DNA of 47,669 bases from Mycolicibacterium pyrenivorans (GCF_025821625.1 NZ_JACKSH010000181.1:1-47669), one strand, 5' to 3'. Counted from the stretch's first letter, positions 8,202-16,349 are shown. Numbers and translations: made by a program. The notes: generated by a model from the sequence alone, not told the origin.

Positions 8202-8684
8202 CTACAGCGTGATCTTGCAACTCTGACCGATGTCGAGGGTCCGCAGCATGCGTCCCATGCCGACCCACATCGCACACGAGATGGCCAGGTCCGTCAGCAG
8301 GTCGTCGTCGAAGTGCGCACCCGCGCGCTCCCAGAAGTCCTCGTCGTCGCGAAGGCCGGTGTGGTCGGTGGCGAAGCGATGCGCGAACTCCATCGCGATG
8401 CGCTCGGCGTCGCTGTATCCGGGCCAGGTCTGCCACTCGGTCGCGTGGTCGTAGAACTGCTCGTCGACACCGGCGGACTCCCCCTCGGAGTCCCGCGTGT
8501 TCTGGCAGACGACGCATTCGTTGGCGTGCGCGATCACGATGCGGGCGGCTTCGCGGACCCGCAACGGAAGCCTGCCCTTGGTGTACACCGCGTGACTGAA
8601 GCCGGCCATCGCTGCGCCCAGTTCCGGTGACTTCACCGCGAACCCGGTGACGTCGTCGTCGGAGAAGTCTCCAATTCGGCTCAT
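8202..8684 (-). CDS. AhpD-like / carboxymuconolactone decarboxylase family protein
   Basis: A 160-residue all-helical protein of the CMD/AhpD family. It carries the redox-active CxxC motif as Cys57-Val-Val-Cys60 (ANECVVCQNTR), preceded by the usual REAARIVIAHANEC helix, and ends with a helical segment LLTDLAISCAMWVGMGRML. Such proteins act as thiol peroxidase partners or decarboxylases. The Met at MSRIGDF is chosen as the start; upstream in-frame sequence runs through low-quality Arg/Pro-rich residues. It lies between glnA3 and the Rv1877-like transporter on the same strand, a position where M. tuberculosis has no gene by my recollection, so it is probably an insertion in this lineage. Confidence 0.82.
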   Translation of the reverse strand: MSRIGDFSDDDVTGFAVKSPELGAAMAGFSHAVYTKGRLPLRVREAARIVIAHANECVVCQNTRDSEGESAGVDEQFYDHATEWQTWPGYSDAERIAMEFAHRFATDHTGLRDDEDFWERAGAHFDDDLLTDLAISCAMWVGMGRMLRTLDIGQSCKITL

Positions 8685-8703
8685 TCGCGCATCGTACGCC
8701 GCG

Positions 8704-10788
8704 TCATTTCGCCGTCGTGGGGAGTTCGGTCCGGTCGTCGTCCCAGTCGCGTTGCACCAGAACCCGCAGTGCGATCCGCTCCAGCGCGGCTTCGACATCG
8801 TCGCGGTCCGGGCGGCCCTCGAACGTCGGAGAGGAGGCCAGCTTCTCAACGATCCGGCTGACCAGCGCGGCGGACGCGATGTCCACCTGGCGGGCACCCG
8901 ATTGTGTCAACCACACCCGGTCACCGGTGCGCAACGCGTGCCCGCAGTCGACGAGGCGGCCGAACGTCGGCTCGAGGACCTCGGCGGGCACCCGCAGCCG
9001 CTCGGCGATCTCGGTCAGCCGTGCGGACCCGAAAACCTGGCTCTGGCGGTAGATCTGGATCAACGCCCACAGCAGCGCCACGTCGGACTCGCAGCCGTGC
9101 GTTCCCGCGATGCTGCGCAGCCGGATCTCCGGGGACTGCCGCAGCACCCGGCCGACGGCGGTCTCGAGCATCTTCTCGGGTGAATCGGTCGCGGGCATGC
9201 CGAACCCCTCGCCCATGTCGACGGCGGAGCCCACCTCCATCTCGCGCAGCGGCACCTGCTTGAGCGCCAGCGCCACCACGAATCCGACCAGCGCCACCGG
9301 GGCCGCGCACAGGAACACCATTCCCAGCGAATCGGCATAGGCATCGACGATCGGCGCCGCCGCCTTGGGCGTGAGCTGGTGCAGCAGCTGCGGAGACTCC
9401 GCGGCGCCAGGCGGCGCCCCGCCGATGGCCAGCGCCGCGGTGATGCGGCCGCCGAGGAAGTTGGCGAACAGCGAGCCGAAAATGGCTGCACCGAAGGAAC
9501 TTCCGATGGTGCGGAAAAAGGTGACACCGGACGTCGCGACGCCGAGATCGGAGAAGCTCGCCGTGCTCTGCACGATGAGGATCAGCACCTGCATGCACAT
9601 CCCGATGCCGGTACCCAGCATGAAGAGGTAGGCGCTCTGCTGGAGCAACGGTGTGCTTGCGTCCATCTGGGACAGCAGCACGAAGGCCACCGTCATCACC
9701 GCGGTCCCGGCCACAGGAAAGATCTTGTACTTGCCCGTGCGGCTGACCAGGACCCCGCTGCCCGTCGACGTCAGCAGCAACCCCGCCACCATCGGCAGCG
9801 TGCGCAGGCCGGACTCCGTCGCCGACACCCCGTCGACGAACTGCATGAACGTGGGCAGGAAGGTGAGCGCACCGAGCATCGCGAAGCCGACGATGAACGA
9901 CAGCACGCAACACACCGTGAACACCGGGTCGGCGAACAGCCGGATCGGCAGGATCGGTTCGGCCGTGCGCAACTCCACCCGGACGAAGGCCGCCAGGACG
10001 ATCGCCGATCCGGCGAACAGCCCGATGATCACCGGGGAGGTCCACGCGTAGGTGCTGCCACCCCAGCTGGTCGCCAGCGTGAGCCCGGAGGCGCCCACCC
10101 CGATCAGGACGATGCCCCGGTAGTCGATGGTGGGACGGCCCCGCCGGCCCAGCGCCGGGATCGTCGCGACGGCGACGAAGAACACGACGACCGCGATGGG
10201 AACGTTGATCCAGAACGCCCAGCGCCAGCTCAGGTGATCGGTGAAGTACCCGCCGAGCAGCGGTCCGATCACGGTGGTGACGCCGAACACGGCGCCGAGG
10301 GCGCCCTGATAGCGGCCGCGGTCCCGCAGCGGGATGACCTCACCGATCAGGGCCATGGCGGTGACCATGATGGCGCCGCCGCCGACGCCCTGCAGCGCAC
10401 GGGACGCGACGAGCATCGTCATCGACGAGGCGATGCCGCACAGCACCGAGCCCGCGAGGAAGAACACGATCGCGGCGCCGAACACCAGCTTGCGGCCGAA
10501 CAGGTCACCGAGCTTCCCGACGATCGCGGTGACGATCGTCGACGCCAGCAGGTAACTGGTGACGACCCAGGACTGATGTCCCGCACCGCCGAGGTCGGCG
10601 ACCACCGTCGGCAGCGGCGTGGCCACGATCGTCTGGTCCAGGGCGGCGAGCATCATGCCGAGGAGCACCGCGACGAAGATGAGGTTCCGGCGTTGGGAGC
10701 CGACCGGCGCCGCCTCGCTGGGCGCGCTTTCGGGGAGCGCGCTTCTGGGGGGCTCGCCTTTGGCGGGACGGGCCGACGGGGACGTCAT
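8704..10788 (-). CDS. DHA2-family MFS efflux transporter with C-terminal winged-helix-like tail (Rv1877-like)
   Basis: A 694-residue transporter of the 14-TM DHA2 drug:H+ antiporter family. MFS motif A appears as GKLGDLFGRK (about residue 92). The antiporter-type motif lies at GVTTVIGPLLGGYFTDHLSWRWAFWINVP, and DQTIVATPLPTVVADL opens the first TM segment. The membrane part ends near residue 515. The last ~160 residues are soluble and predicted cytoplasmic; LTEIAERLRVPAEVLEPTFGRLVDCGHALRTGDRVWLTQSGARQ reads like the helix-turn-helix plus wing of a MarR-type domain (split here by reading order only). M. tuberculosis Rv1877 (687 aa, next to bfrA) has similar length. Substrate unknown. Confidence 0.85.
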   Translation of the reverse strand: MTSPSARPAKGEPPRSALPESAPSEAAPVGSQRRNLIFVAVLLGMMLAALDQTIVATPLPTVVADLGGAGHQSWVVTSYLLASTIVTAIVGKLGDLFGRKLVFGAAIVFFLAGSVLCGIASSMTMLVASRALQGVGGGAIMVTAMALIGEVIPLRDRGRYQGALGAVFGVTTVIGPLLGGYFTDHLSWRWAFWINVPIAVVVFFVAVATIPALGRRGRPTIDYRGIVLIGVGASGLTLATSWGGSTYAWTSPVIIGLFAGSAIVLAAFVRVELRTAEPILPIRLFADPVFTVCCVLSFIVGFAMLGALTFLPTFMQFVDGVSATESGLRTLPMVAGLLLTSTGSGVLVSRTGKYKIFPVAGTAVMTVAFVLLSQMDASTPLLQQSAYLFMLGTGIGMCMQVLILIVQSTASFSDLGVATSGVTFFRTIGSSFGAAIFGSLFANFLGGRITAALAIGGAPPGAAESPQLLHQLTPKAAAPIVDAYADSLGMVFLCAAPVALVGFVVALALKQVPLREMEVGSAVDMGEGFGMPATDSPEKMLETAVGRVLRQSPEIRLRSIAGTHGCESDVALLWALIQIYRQSQVFGSARLTEIAERLRVPAEVLEPTFGRLVDCGHALRTGDRVWLTQSGARQVDIASAALVSRIVEKLASSPTFEGRPDRDDVEAALERIALRVLVQRDWDDDRTELPTTAK

Positions 10789-10825
10789 ACCTGCCTTCCT
10801 GGATGACCGAAATGACTCCCACTAC

Positions 10826-10838
10826 ATCGTTAGACGAT
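10826..10838. promoter_or_regulatory. Possible operator upstream of the DHA2 transporter
   Basis: A perfect inverted repeat ATCGT (10826-10830), TAG, ACGAT (10834-10838), with partly symmetric flanks (cta ... tag), lies about 40 bp upstream of the transporter start. It overlaps where a -10 element would sit on the minus strand. The size and place suit a TetR-like operator, but the arms are short and no regulator is adjacent. Confidence 0.35.
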
Positions 10839-10894
10839 CTAGGAAAGTTACGGTGCCCAGGTCGGGCTTTCCCGCGCAGACCTACTCCGAACCG

Positions 10895-11374
10895 CTACTT
10901 CGGCGGGCGGGCCACGCACTGGGCGGAGTACAGCTCCTCGCCGAGCTTGCCCATCAGCTCCAACTGGGTTTCCAGGTAGTCGATGTGGAGTTCCTCGTCG
11001 GCGAGGATCTTCTCGAACAGGTTCGCCGACGTGGCGTCGCCCTTCTCGCGACACATGATGATGCCGGGCTTGAGGCGTCCGACCACCTCGTACTCGATCG
11101 CGAGGTCGGCCTCGAACTGCTCGCGCAGCGTCTGACCGACACGCAGCGAGAACAGCCGCTGATAGTTGGGCAGCCCGTCGAGAATGAGGATCCGATCGGT
11201 GATCTCCTCGGCGTGCACCATTTCTTCGAACGATTCTTTGCGGGTGTGCTCCGCCAATTCGGTGAAGCCCCAATTGTCCTGCATCTTGGAATGCAGGAAG
11301 TACTGGTTGATCGCCGTCAGTTCGCTCGTCAATTGCTCGTTGAGCAATTTCAGAACCTCGGGATCGCCTTGCAT
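10895..11374 (-). CDS. bfrA: Haem bacterioferritin BfrA
   Basis: A 159-residue bacterioferritin that stores iron as a ferric mineral in a 24-subunit shell. The di-iron ferroxidase residues are all present at the standard numbers: Glu18, Glu51, His54, Glu94, Glu127 and His130. Met52, the haem ligand between subunits, is also present (EEMVHAEE). The sequence, from MQGDPEVLKLLNEQLTSEL to the C terminus AQCVARPPK, is near-identical to my memory of M. tuberculosis BfrA (Rv1876). AGGAG lies upstream of the ATG. It is divergent from a small operon that ends in bfd, the ferredoxin that releases iron from Bfr, with an iron box in the shared intergenic region. The transporter gene follows on the same strand, as in M. 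tuberculosis. Confidence 0.96.
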   Translation of the reverse strand: MQGDPEVLKLLNEQLTSELTAINQYFLHSKMQDNWGFTELAEHTRKESFEEMVHAEEITDRILILDGLPNYQRLFSLRVGQTLREQFEADLAIEYEVVGRLKPGIIMCREKGDATSANLFEKILADEELHIDYLETQLELMGKLGEELYSAQCVARPPK

Positions 11375-11571
11375 GATCGCTCCTAAACACCTTGATGACT
11401 GATCGCGTGCGCTATCTACACGGGCTGTGTGCGAGGACTTTCAATCTAGTGCACACGGGCCACCGAGCGCGCATCATTGTGACTGCGCGAGGCGTGTTCT
11501 CGCGGTGTTTGCCGACAGGGGGCGCAGTCGGCGCCCAGATCAGCCGGGTTCCCTGGACTGCCTAGGCTAAG

Positions 11572-11590
11572 TAAGGTTAGACTCCGCTAA
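11572..11590 (+). promoter_or_regulatory. IdeR-like iron box
   Basis: The 19 bases from 11572 (taaggttagactccgctaa) match the IdeR/DtxR-type box TAAGGTTAGGCTTACCTAA at 15 of 19 positions, with the left half perfect. A further half-site, taggctaag, lies immediately to the left (11563-11571), consistent with binding of more than one IdeR dimer. The box ends 35 bp before the start of the tandem-barrel gene and about 200 bp from bfrA. The expected effect is iron-dependent repression of the tandem-barrel/bfd pair; an effect on bfrA is possible. Confidence 0.6.
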
Positions 11591-11625
11591 CTGTATCGGG
11601 ACGTGAAGGCAGGTGAGGATAGCCA

Positions 11626-12258
11626 ATGGGTGAGTACGACCTGCACTCATTCATTCTCGCCTGTGATTTCCGCGTCGACGATGTCGACCTGATGTGGAAA
11701 TGGCTCAAAAAGCATCACGACGGGTTGGCGTCGATGGGCGCCCATCACGTGGTCCTGTATGAATCGATCTGGGAACCGCGCCGAGTCCTGGTGACCATCG
11801 GAATTCGGCACTCGCACTCTATTCGGGATGTGCTGAGATCGCCTGCCATATTCGAGTGGTTCAACATCTCGGGGGCCGACGACATCCCGCCGATTTTCGG
11901 CGGCGAGGTCGTCGAGAAGATCGACCTCGATCCGCCCACCCCCGAGCAGCACATCGGCCGCGTCGTCGTGGGTGTCATGTCCTCGGTCGACGACGTGCAG
12001 GCGCTGATGGTCAAGGTGAACGACGGTCTCGACCGGTTCAAGGCGGGCGGGGTCCGCAAGATCTGGGTCTACCGCGCCCTCGACGACGGGCAGGAGGTGC
12101 TGATCCTGCAGGAGATCGCCGACGAGGTCAGTGCCCGGCAGTGGATCGAGCATCCGGACGCGGCCGCGGAATGGATGAGCAAAGCCGGTTTGGGTGCCTA
12201 CCCCACTCGGTTCGTCGGCAGGTTCGCCCATCTCATGAGTGTCGGCGAGCAGGGGTAA
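11626..12258 (+). CDS. Tandem alpha/beta-barrel protein of unknown function, first gene of the bfd operon
   Basis: A 210-residue soluble protein of unknown function. It appears to be an internal duplication. Residues about 15-100 (VDDVDLMWKWL ... MGAHHVVLYES ... RVLVTIGIRH ... FEWFNISG ... FGGEVVEKIDL) and about 115-205 (VDDVQALMVKV ... GGVRKIWVYRA ... EVLILQEIAD ... AAEWMSKAG ... FVGRFAHLM) follow the same strand-helix order. This order is that of ferredoxin-like dimeric alpha/beta barrels (ABM/EthD type), so one chain may form a pseudo-dimer. It sits 3 bp upstream of bfd, behind an iron box and divergent from bfrA, which points to a role in iron or haem handling. Some databases label similar proteins as FadD fragments; nothing in the sequence supports an acyl-CoA ligase. 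Confidence 0.8.
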   Translation: MGEYDLHSFILACDFRVDDVDLMWKWLKKHHDGLASMGAHHVVLYESIWEPRRVLVTIGIRHSHSIRDVLRSPAIFEWFNISGADDIPPIFGGEVVEKIDLDPPTPEQHIGRVVVGVMSSVDDVQALMVKVNDGLDRFKAGGVRKIWVYRALDDGQEVLILQEIADEVSARQWIEHPDAAAEWMSKAGLGAYPTRFVGRFAHLMSVGEQG

Positions 12259-12261
12259 CCG

Positions 12262-12459
12262 ATGTTTGTCTGCCTGTGCACCGGAACCACGAGTCACGTG
12301 GTGAGCGAGGTGGTGGCCAACGGCGCCAGGACGTCGAGGGAGATCGCCGCCGCGTGCGGCGCCGGTGGCGACTGTGGCCGATGCCGGCGAACCCTGCGGG
12401 CGATGATCGAAGCGCATTTCGCCGCCGCCGACGCCACGCCGGAGAGCATCACCCGCTGA
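12262..12459 (+). CDS. bfd: Bacterioferritin-associated ferredoxin Bfd
   Basis: A 65-residue [2Fe-2S] protein of the Fer2_BFD family. The four cluster ligands are Cys4 and Cys6 (VCLC) plus Cys38 and Cys41 (GDCGRC), which is the exact spacing of Bfd. Bfd docks on bacterioferritin and passes electrons to the haem so that stored iron is reduced and released. It follows the tandem-barrel gene with a 3-bp gap and is divergent from bfrA, so storage and release genes share one regulatory region. The iron box upstream fits induction when iron is scarce. Confidence 0.93.
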   Translation: MFVCLCTGTTSHVVSEVVANGARTSREIAAACGAGGDCGRCRRTLRAMIEAHFAAADATPESITR

Positions 12460-12462
12460 CGG

Positions 12463-13218
12463 TCAGGCCTTGCCCTGCCCGGTGAAATCCGCGAGAGCAG
12501 CGGCGTTGGCGGCACCCCCGAGCAACTCCATGAAGTGCGCATTCTCGCGTTCGGTGGCCTCGGCGATGCCGGTCCGGTACGGGTCGACGATCGTCTGCTT
12601 GACCGCCACCAGGCTCGGAATCGAGCGGGACGCCAGGATCTCGGCGTGCCTGCGGGCCTCGGGCAGCAGGTCGTCCGGCTCGCACACCTTCCACGCGATG
12701 CCCATGCGTTGCGCCTCCGCCGCGTCGACCCACTCCGAGGACAACAGCAACCAGGCCGCGTTCTGCCTGCCGATCAACTGCGGCAACAGATAGGACGACG
12801 CCGCCTCCGGCGCCACACCCAGGCTGGTGAACGGGCACTTCAGCCGCGCGGTCGACGCCATGAACACCAGGTCGGCGTAGCCGAGGATCGTGGTTCCGAT
12901 CCCCAGCCCGACGCCGTTGACCGCACAGATCAGCGGTTTCGGCAGCTCGGTCAGCGCGGCGATCATCGTCGAGAAGTGGCTGCCCGTGTTGATCGACGCA
13001 TCCTCGATGCGCGCCTGCATCTCCTTGAGGTCGTTGCCTGCGCTGAACGCGCGACCCGCCCCGGTGATCAGGACCACCGCGACGTCCGGGTCGACGGCGG
13101 CTTCGCGCAGCGCGGTCGCGGTGGCGAGGTAGAGCCCCTCGTTGAACGCGTTGAGGGCCTCGGGCCGGTTCAGAACCAGGGTGCGGACCCGGTTGTCGTC
13201 GCTGATCTGCAGTGTCAC
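12463..13218 (-). CDS. Enoyl-CoA hydratase/isomerase family protein, isomerase-like
   Basis: A 251-residue crotonase-fold protein. The oxyanion-hole segments are AFSAGNDLKEM and NGVGLGIGTTIL. The two glutamates of a true hydratase are absent: the first position reads GIGTT, and the second reads CPFTSLG. Instead a Glu is present in GVAPEAASSYLLP, exactly where delta3,delta2-enoyl-CoA isomerases place their single catalytic Glu. I therefore favour an isomerase acting in beta-oxidation of unsaturated acyl-CoA over a hydratase. The gene overlaps the upstream EthD-domain gene by 4 bp, so the two form an operon. It ends 3 bp from bfd, in convergent orientation. Confidence 0.87.
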   Translation of the reverse strand: MTLQISDDNRVRTLVLNRPEALNAFNEGLYLATATALREAAVDPDVAVVLITGAGRAFSAGNDLKEMQARIEDASINTGSHFSTMIAALTELPKPLICAVNGVGLGIGTTILGYADLVFMASTARLKCPFTSLGVAPEAASSYLLPQLIGRQNAAWLLLSSEWVDAAEAQRMGIAWKVCEPDDLLPEARRHAEILASRSIPSLVAVKQTIVDPYRTGIAEATERENAHFMELLGGAANAAALADFTGQGKA

Positions 13219-13934
13219 GGCTGCAGCGTATCGGCCGGTGCAAACGGTGTGCGAAGCACGTAGCGGCTCGTCGGCACGGTGTCGACGTCGCGGTTGGCGC
13301 CGAACGCCGACGTGCTGGCCACCATCCGAGCCATCCGATCGTTGAGGTCGTCGTCGTCGGCCGCGCCGAAGAACGCGTGCAGATCTGCCGTCGCCTCGAT
13401 CGGGAACAGTTCCTCGACGATCGCCGAGATCGCGGGCGCATCGTCGGTCAGCGCGCGCACCACGGCGTTCTGCGTGTAGCCGAAGGTCGACTGGGTGTCG
13501 ATCGCGACCTGCGTGTGGTCGTCATGCCAGCGGGCGAGCCAGGTGGCTTCGTCCATCTCGGCGGGTCGGCGCAGCAGCGCGACGTTCGCGAAACCGGGGG
13601 TGCGCTCGCCGGGATCGGTGCGCGGAGGGGTGAGCGGCACCGACTCGGTCACCAGGTACGCCGCGACCTGGTCGCAGAGTTCGCTCAACAGCGTTGTGGC
13701 CGTGTGGATCTGGGTGCCGTAACACTGGGGGGTCCACATGCTGACGAATGCGATCACCGGCGGGTCCAGCGTGGTGAGGGTCATCAGCGACTCGGTGACC
13801 GCCGCGTCGCGGACGTTGATCGCCAGGCCGGGAACCCCTGTGTCGAGCAGCGTGCGGGCCACATCGGTCCGCAGGCGGGTGCACCACGCTTCGTCGCCGG
13901 GAGTTCCCCGAAGGGTGATGATGACTTTCTCCAC
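13215..13934 (-). CDS. EthD-domain-like protein
   Basis: A 239-residue soluble protein. The C-terminal half has the EthD/dimeric alpha-beta barrel pattern: PAEMDEATWLARWHDDHTQVAI, with the W..W...H arrangement, followed by TFGYTQNAVVRALTDDAP and a terminal DVDTVPTSRYVLRTPF strand. The N-terminal half (VIITLRGTPGDEAWCTRL ... GVPGLAINVRDA) looks like a second, more degenerate barrel. Its start codon is followed by tight coupling to the isomerase-like gene, overlapping 4 bp. It may correspond to M. tuberculosis Rv1874, judged from place only. No catalytic function can be assigned. Confidence 0.72.
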   Translation of the reverse strand: MEKVIITLRGTPGDEAWCTRLRTDVARTLLDTGVPGLAINVRDAAVTESLMTLTTLDPPVIAFVSMWTPQCYGTQIHTATTLLSELCDQVAAYLVTESVPLTPPRTDPGERTPGFANVALLRRPAEMDEATWLARWHDDHTQVAIDTQSTFGYTQNAVVRALTDDAPAISAIVEELFPIEATADLHAFFGAADDDDLNDRMARMVASTSAFGANRDVDTVPTSRYVLRTPFAPADTLQP

Positions 13935-13966
13935 TGGCCGAACATAGCCCGGGCCAGAATGTACGG

Positions 13967-15979
13967 GTGATCAAGGGCCTGACGCTGCGACCGGCCATGC
14001 CGGACATCGGCGCGGTCCTGCGCAGCCTGCTGGGCGTCGTCGCGGTCACCCTGTTCGCGCTGTCCTGGGGTCCGCCGGCGTCGGCGACCGCCACGGCCGT
14101 CGCGGCGGCGGTCGCGGGTGCCACCGCGCTGCAGGACAGCCCACGGGGCCGGATCCTGCTGGTCGTCGGGGTGTCGGTGTTGATGGGATCCGCGGTCCTG
14201 CTCGGCGCGTTGACATCGGCGTACACCGCACTGTTCGTGGTGATGGCCGCGATCTGGAGCTTCGGTGCGGCGATGCCGTGGGCGCTCGGTGTCCCTGCGG
14301 GTTCCATCGCGGCGGTGTCGGCTGCGCTCGTGGTCGTCGCTGCGCCCGACGCGCCGACGACGTCGTCGACGCTGGGTGCCTTCGCGGTCGTCGTCGCCGG
14401 TGGCCTCGTGCAGGCGGGCCTCATCGCGGTCTGGCCGCAGCGCCGCTGGCGCGTGCAACGCGACGCGCTCACCGAGGCCTATCGGTCGCTCGCCGCGGAC
14501 GCGGGAAGGCTCGCCGACGGCACCGGCGATCCCGCCGCGTCATCTGGGCCGGCCGTCGACACCGAACCGCTGATCGCGTTGCGAACCGCGTTCACCCTCG
14601 TCGACGGCCAGGCGCGGCGCCGCCCCGCCGAGTATCGCGACTGGTACCTGCTACCAGAGCGGATCGCGACAACGCTGACCGACCTCGCCGGCCCGACTGC
14701 GGCGAGGAAGGTGCTGACCGCGGCAGCAGACACGCTGGCGGCGGTCGCGGAGACCCCCCGCTCCCGCGACGACGCCGACGCGGCGATTCGCCGCCTCGAC
14801 GCTGCGGTGGGCGAGCTGTCTGGACCTGAAGCCGCTGTGGCGCAGCGGCTGTCGACGCAACTTCACGAGGCGGCCGCGATTCGGCTCGGGGATTTCGTGC
14901 CGTCCTCCCCCGATGTCGTCCGGCTTCGGCGACCCGAGCTGAGAACTTCGGCGCGGTCGGCGATCGCGCTGATGCGCAGTCACCTCGACCGGCATTCACC
15001 GGTGTTGCGGCACGCCGTGCGCGTCGGCGTCGCGGTGGCTGCCGGCGTCGCTGTTGCGCGCTATGCCGATGTCACCCATGGCTACTGGATTCCCCTCACG
15101 GTTCTGATGGTGCTTCGGCCCGAGACCGCGCACACCTACACGCGGTGCGTGGGTCGCCTCGCGGGCAATGTCGTGGGAATCGTGGTGGCGTCGTCGGTGC
15201 TCCTGCTGAATCCAGGAGGCGCGGTGTCGACGGTGCTGGCGGTGGTGTTCGTCGGCGTCGCCTACGCCGTCGCCGGATTCGGTTACCTGGCGTTCTCGGC
15301 GGCGCTGACCGCCGCCGCGGTGTTCCTGGTCAACATCGACCGGGCATCCGGTGCCGCGACCATGCGTGAGCTGTTGTTCGCCACGGTGGTCGGTGGTGCG
15401 ATGGCGGTGCTCGCCCACGTTCTGCTGCCCGACGACGGCCTCACCAGGTTGAGCCAGCGGGCAGGCGAGTTGTTGAAGACGGAAATCGACTATGCGGCAA
15501 CGGTGATCAGGGCCTATGTCCACGACCTGGATCACCCCTCCGACGCCTTGGCCGCGGCCTGGGAGCGGGCGTTCCGCGCGCGCGCCGCGTTCGAGGCCGC
15601 GGCGGGCGCCACCCGCTTGGAGACGCGTGAGCTGCGGCACTGGCTTCAGTCGTACCGCGCCGCCCTGAACGCGGTCACGACGTCCTGCACCACGCTGGAA
15701 GCCAGCTTCCCCGGCAACCCCTCGACAGCGTGGCGCAGTGAGTTCGTGCTGGCTGTCGACGAATACGTGGAGTTGCTGTGCGGTGAGCCGCCGACGCCGG
15801 CGTCGCCGTGGACCGTGGACACCGCGGAGTTGGCGGCCGCCGAGCAGCGGTTGCGCGACGCGGTATCGGTGGATGGTTCCGGGACGGGTCCGGCGCGGGT
15901 GCTGGTCGCCGAGGTCGCGACGATCACCCGCCACCTGTCGGCGATCGCGGTCAGTCCCGGGCCCACCGCGGCTCGATGA
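13967..15979 (+). CDS. FUSC family transporter (aromatic acid exporter type)
   Basis: A 670-residue membrane protein with two bundles of hydrophobic helices, about residues 18-160 and 345-480, each followed by a large soluble region. That is the layout of FUSC/YccS/AaeB-type exporters of aromatic acids. The second bundle contains the family segment HGYWIPLTVLMVLRPE, then RCVGRLAGNVVGIVVA. The start is GTG, with only 32 bp separating it from the divergent EthD-domain gene. Its last 29 bp overlap the convergent gene at 15951. Substrate unknown. C-terminal helices (about 490-660) are predicted cytoplasmic. Confidence 0.87.
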   Translation: MIKGLTLRPAMPDIGAVLRSLLGVVAVTLFALSWGPPASATATAVAAAVAGATALQDSPRGRILLVVGVSVLMGSAVLLGALTSAYTALFVVMAAIWSFGAAMPWALGVPAGSIAAVSAALVVVAAPDAPTTSSTLGAFAVVVAGGLVQAGLIAVWPQRRWRVQRDALTEAYRSLAADAGRLADGTGDPAASSGPAVDTEPLIALRTAFTLVDGQARRRPAEYRDWYLLPERIATTLTDLAGPTAARKVLTAAADTLAAVAETPRSRDDADAAIRRLDAAVGELSGPEAAVAQRLSTQLHEAAAIRLGDFVPSSPDVVRLRRPELRTSARSAIALMRSHLDRHSPVLRHAVRVGVAVAAGVAVARYADVTHGYWIPLTVLMVLRPETAHTYTRCVGRLAGNVVGIVVASSVLLLNPGGAVSTVLAVVFVGVAYAVAGFGYLAFSAALTAAAVFLVNIDRASGAATMRELLFATVVGGAMAVLAHVLLPDDGLTRLSQRAGELLKTEIDYAATVIRAYVHDLDHPSDALAAAWERAFRARAAFEAAAGATRLETRELRHWLQSYRAALNAVTTSCTTLEASFPGNPSTAWRSEFVLAVDEYVELLCGEPPTPASPWTVDTAELAAAEQRLRDAVSVDGSGTGPARVLVAEVATITRHLSAIAVSPGPTAAR

Positions 15980-16349
15980 AGACTCCCTCGGCTTCGACGG
16001 TCACGCCCGTGTCGTCGCCGAGATGGCCCACCACGTAGGTCTTGAACCCCTCGGTGTGCGTGACCCGGGCCTCGGCGTGCACGCGACCCAGCGGGGCGTT
16101 GCCCCACGGCATCGAGTCCCCGTCGGAGCCGAACTGGATACCGAACGACTGGTCGCGCTGTTTGGCGCGCAACCGCGAGGTGGCGGAATCGATCTCGGCG
16201 GTGGCGGCCGCCACCTCGTCGGCGTCGACCTCGGTGCGGATGGTCGCGTCGACGAGCTCGCGCACCGCCCGTGTCAGGGGTTCGTAGACAGCCTTGAGTC
16301 GTTCGACATCGGCCGCGCTGAGATTCTCGACGTGTGTGTAGTCCAGCAC
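15951..16349 (-). CDS. PaaI-family thioesterase homologue lacking the hotdog core
   Basis: A 132-residue protein. Its N-terminal helical part (ERLKAVYEPLTRAVRELVDATIRTEVD, then IQFGSDGDSMPWGNA) and its C-terminal part (PLGRVHAEARVTHTEGFKTYVVGHL, then DGVTVEAEGVFIEP) match the two ends of the actinobacterial PaaI thioesterase family as I remember it. Those proteins are about 200-220 residues long. The middle, which should contain the APP..., AYEGPPG and VHGG core helix and catalytic loop, is missing, and WGNA joins straight to PLGR at about 16100. The frame remains open, so this looks like an in-frame deletion of some 70-80 codons. The product is unlikely to be an active thioesterase. It overlaps the FUSC gene tail-to-tail by 29 bp. 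Confidence 0.6.
   Translation of the reverse strand: MLDYTHVENLSAADVERLKAVYEPLTRAVRELVDATIRTEVDADEVAAATAEIDSATSRLRAKQRDQSFGIQFGSDGDSMPWGNAPLGRVHAEARVTHTEGFKTYVVGHLGDDTGVTVEAEGVFIEPRWARD

Noticed and set aside
11626..12258. Acyl-CoA ligase (FadD) label used for similar proteins
   Set aside because: There is no AMP-binding motif and the protein is far too short; it looks like two small alpha/beta units.
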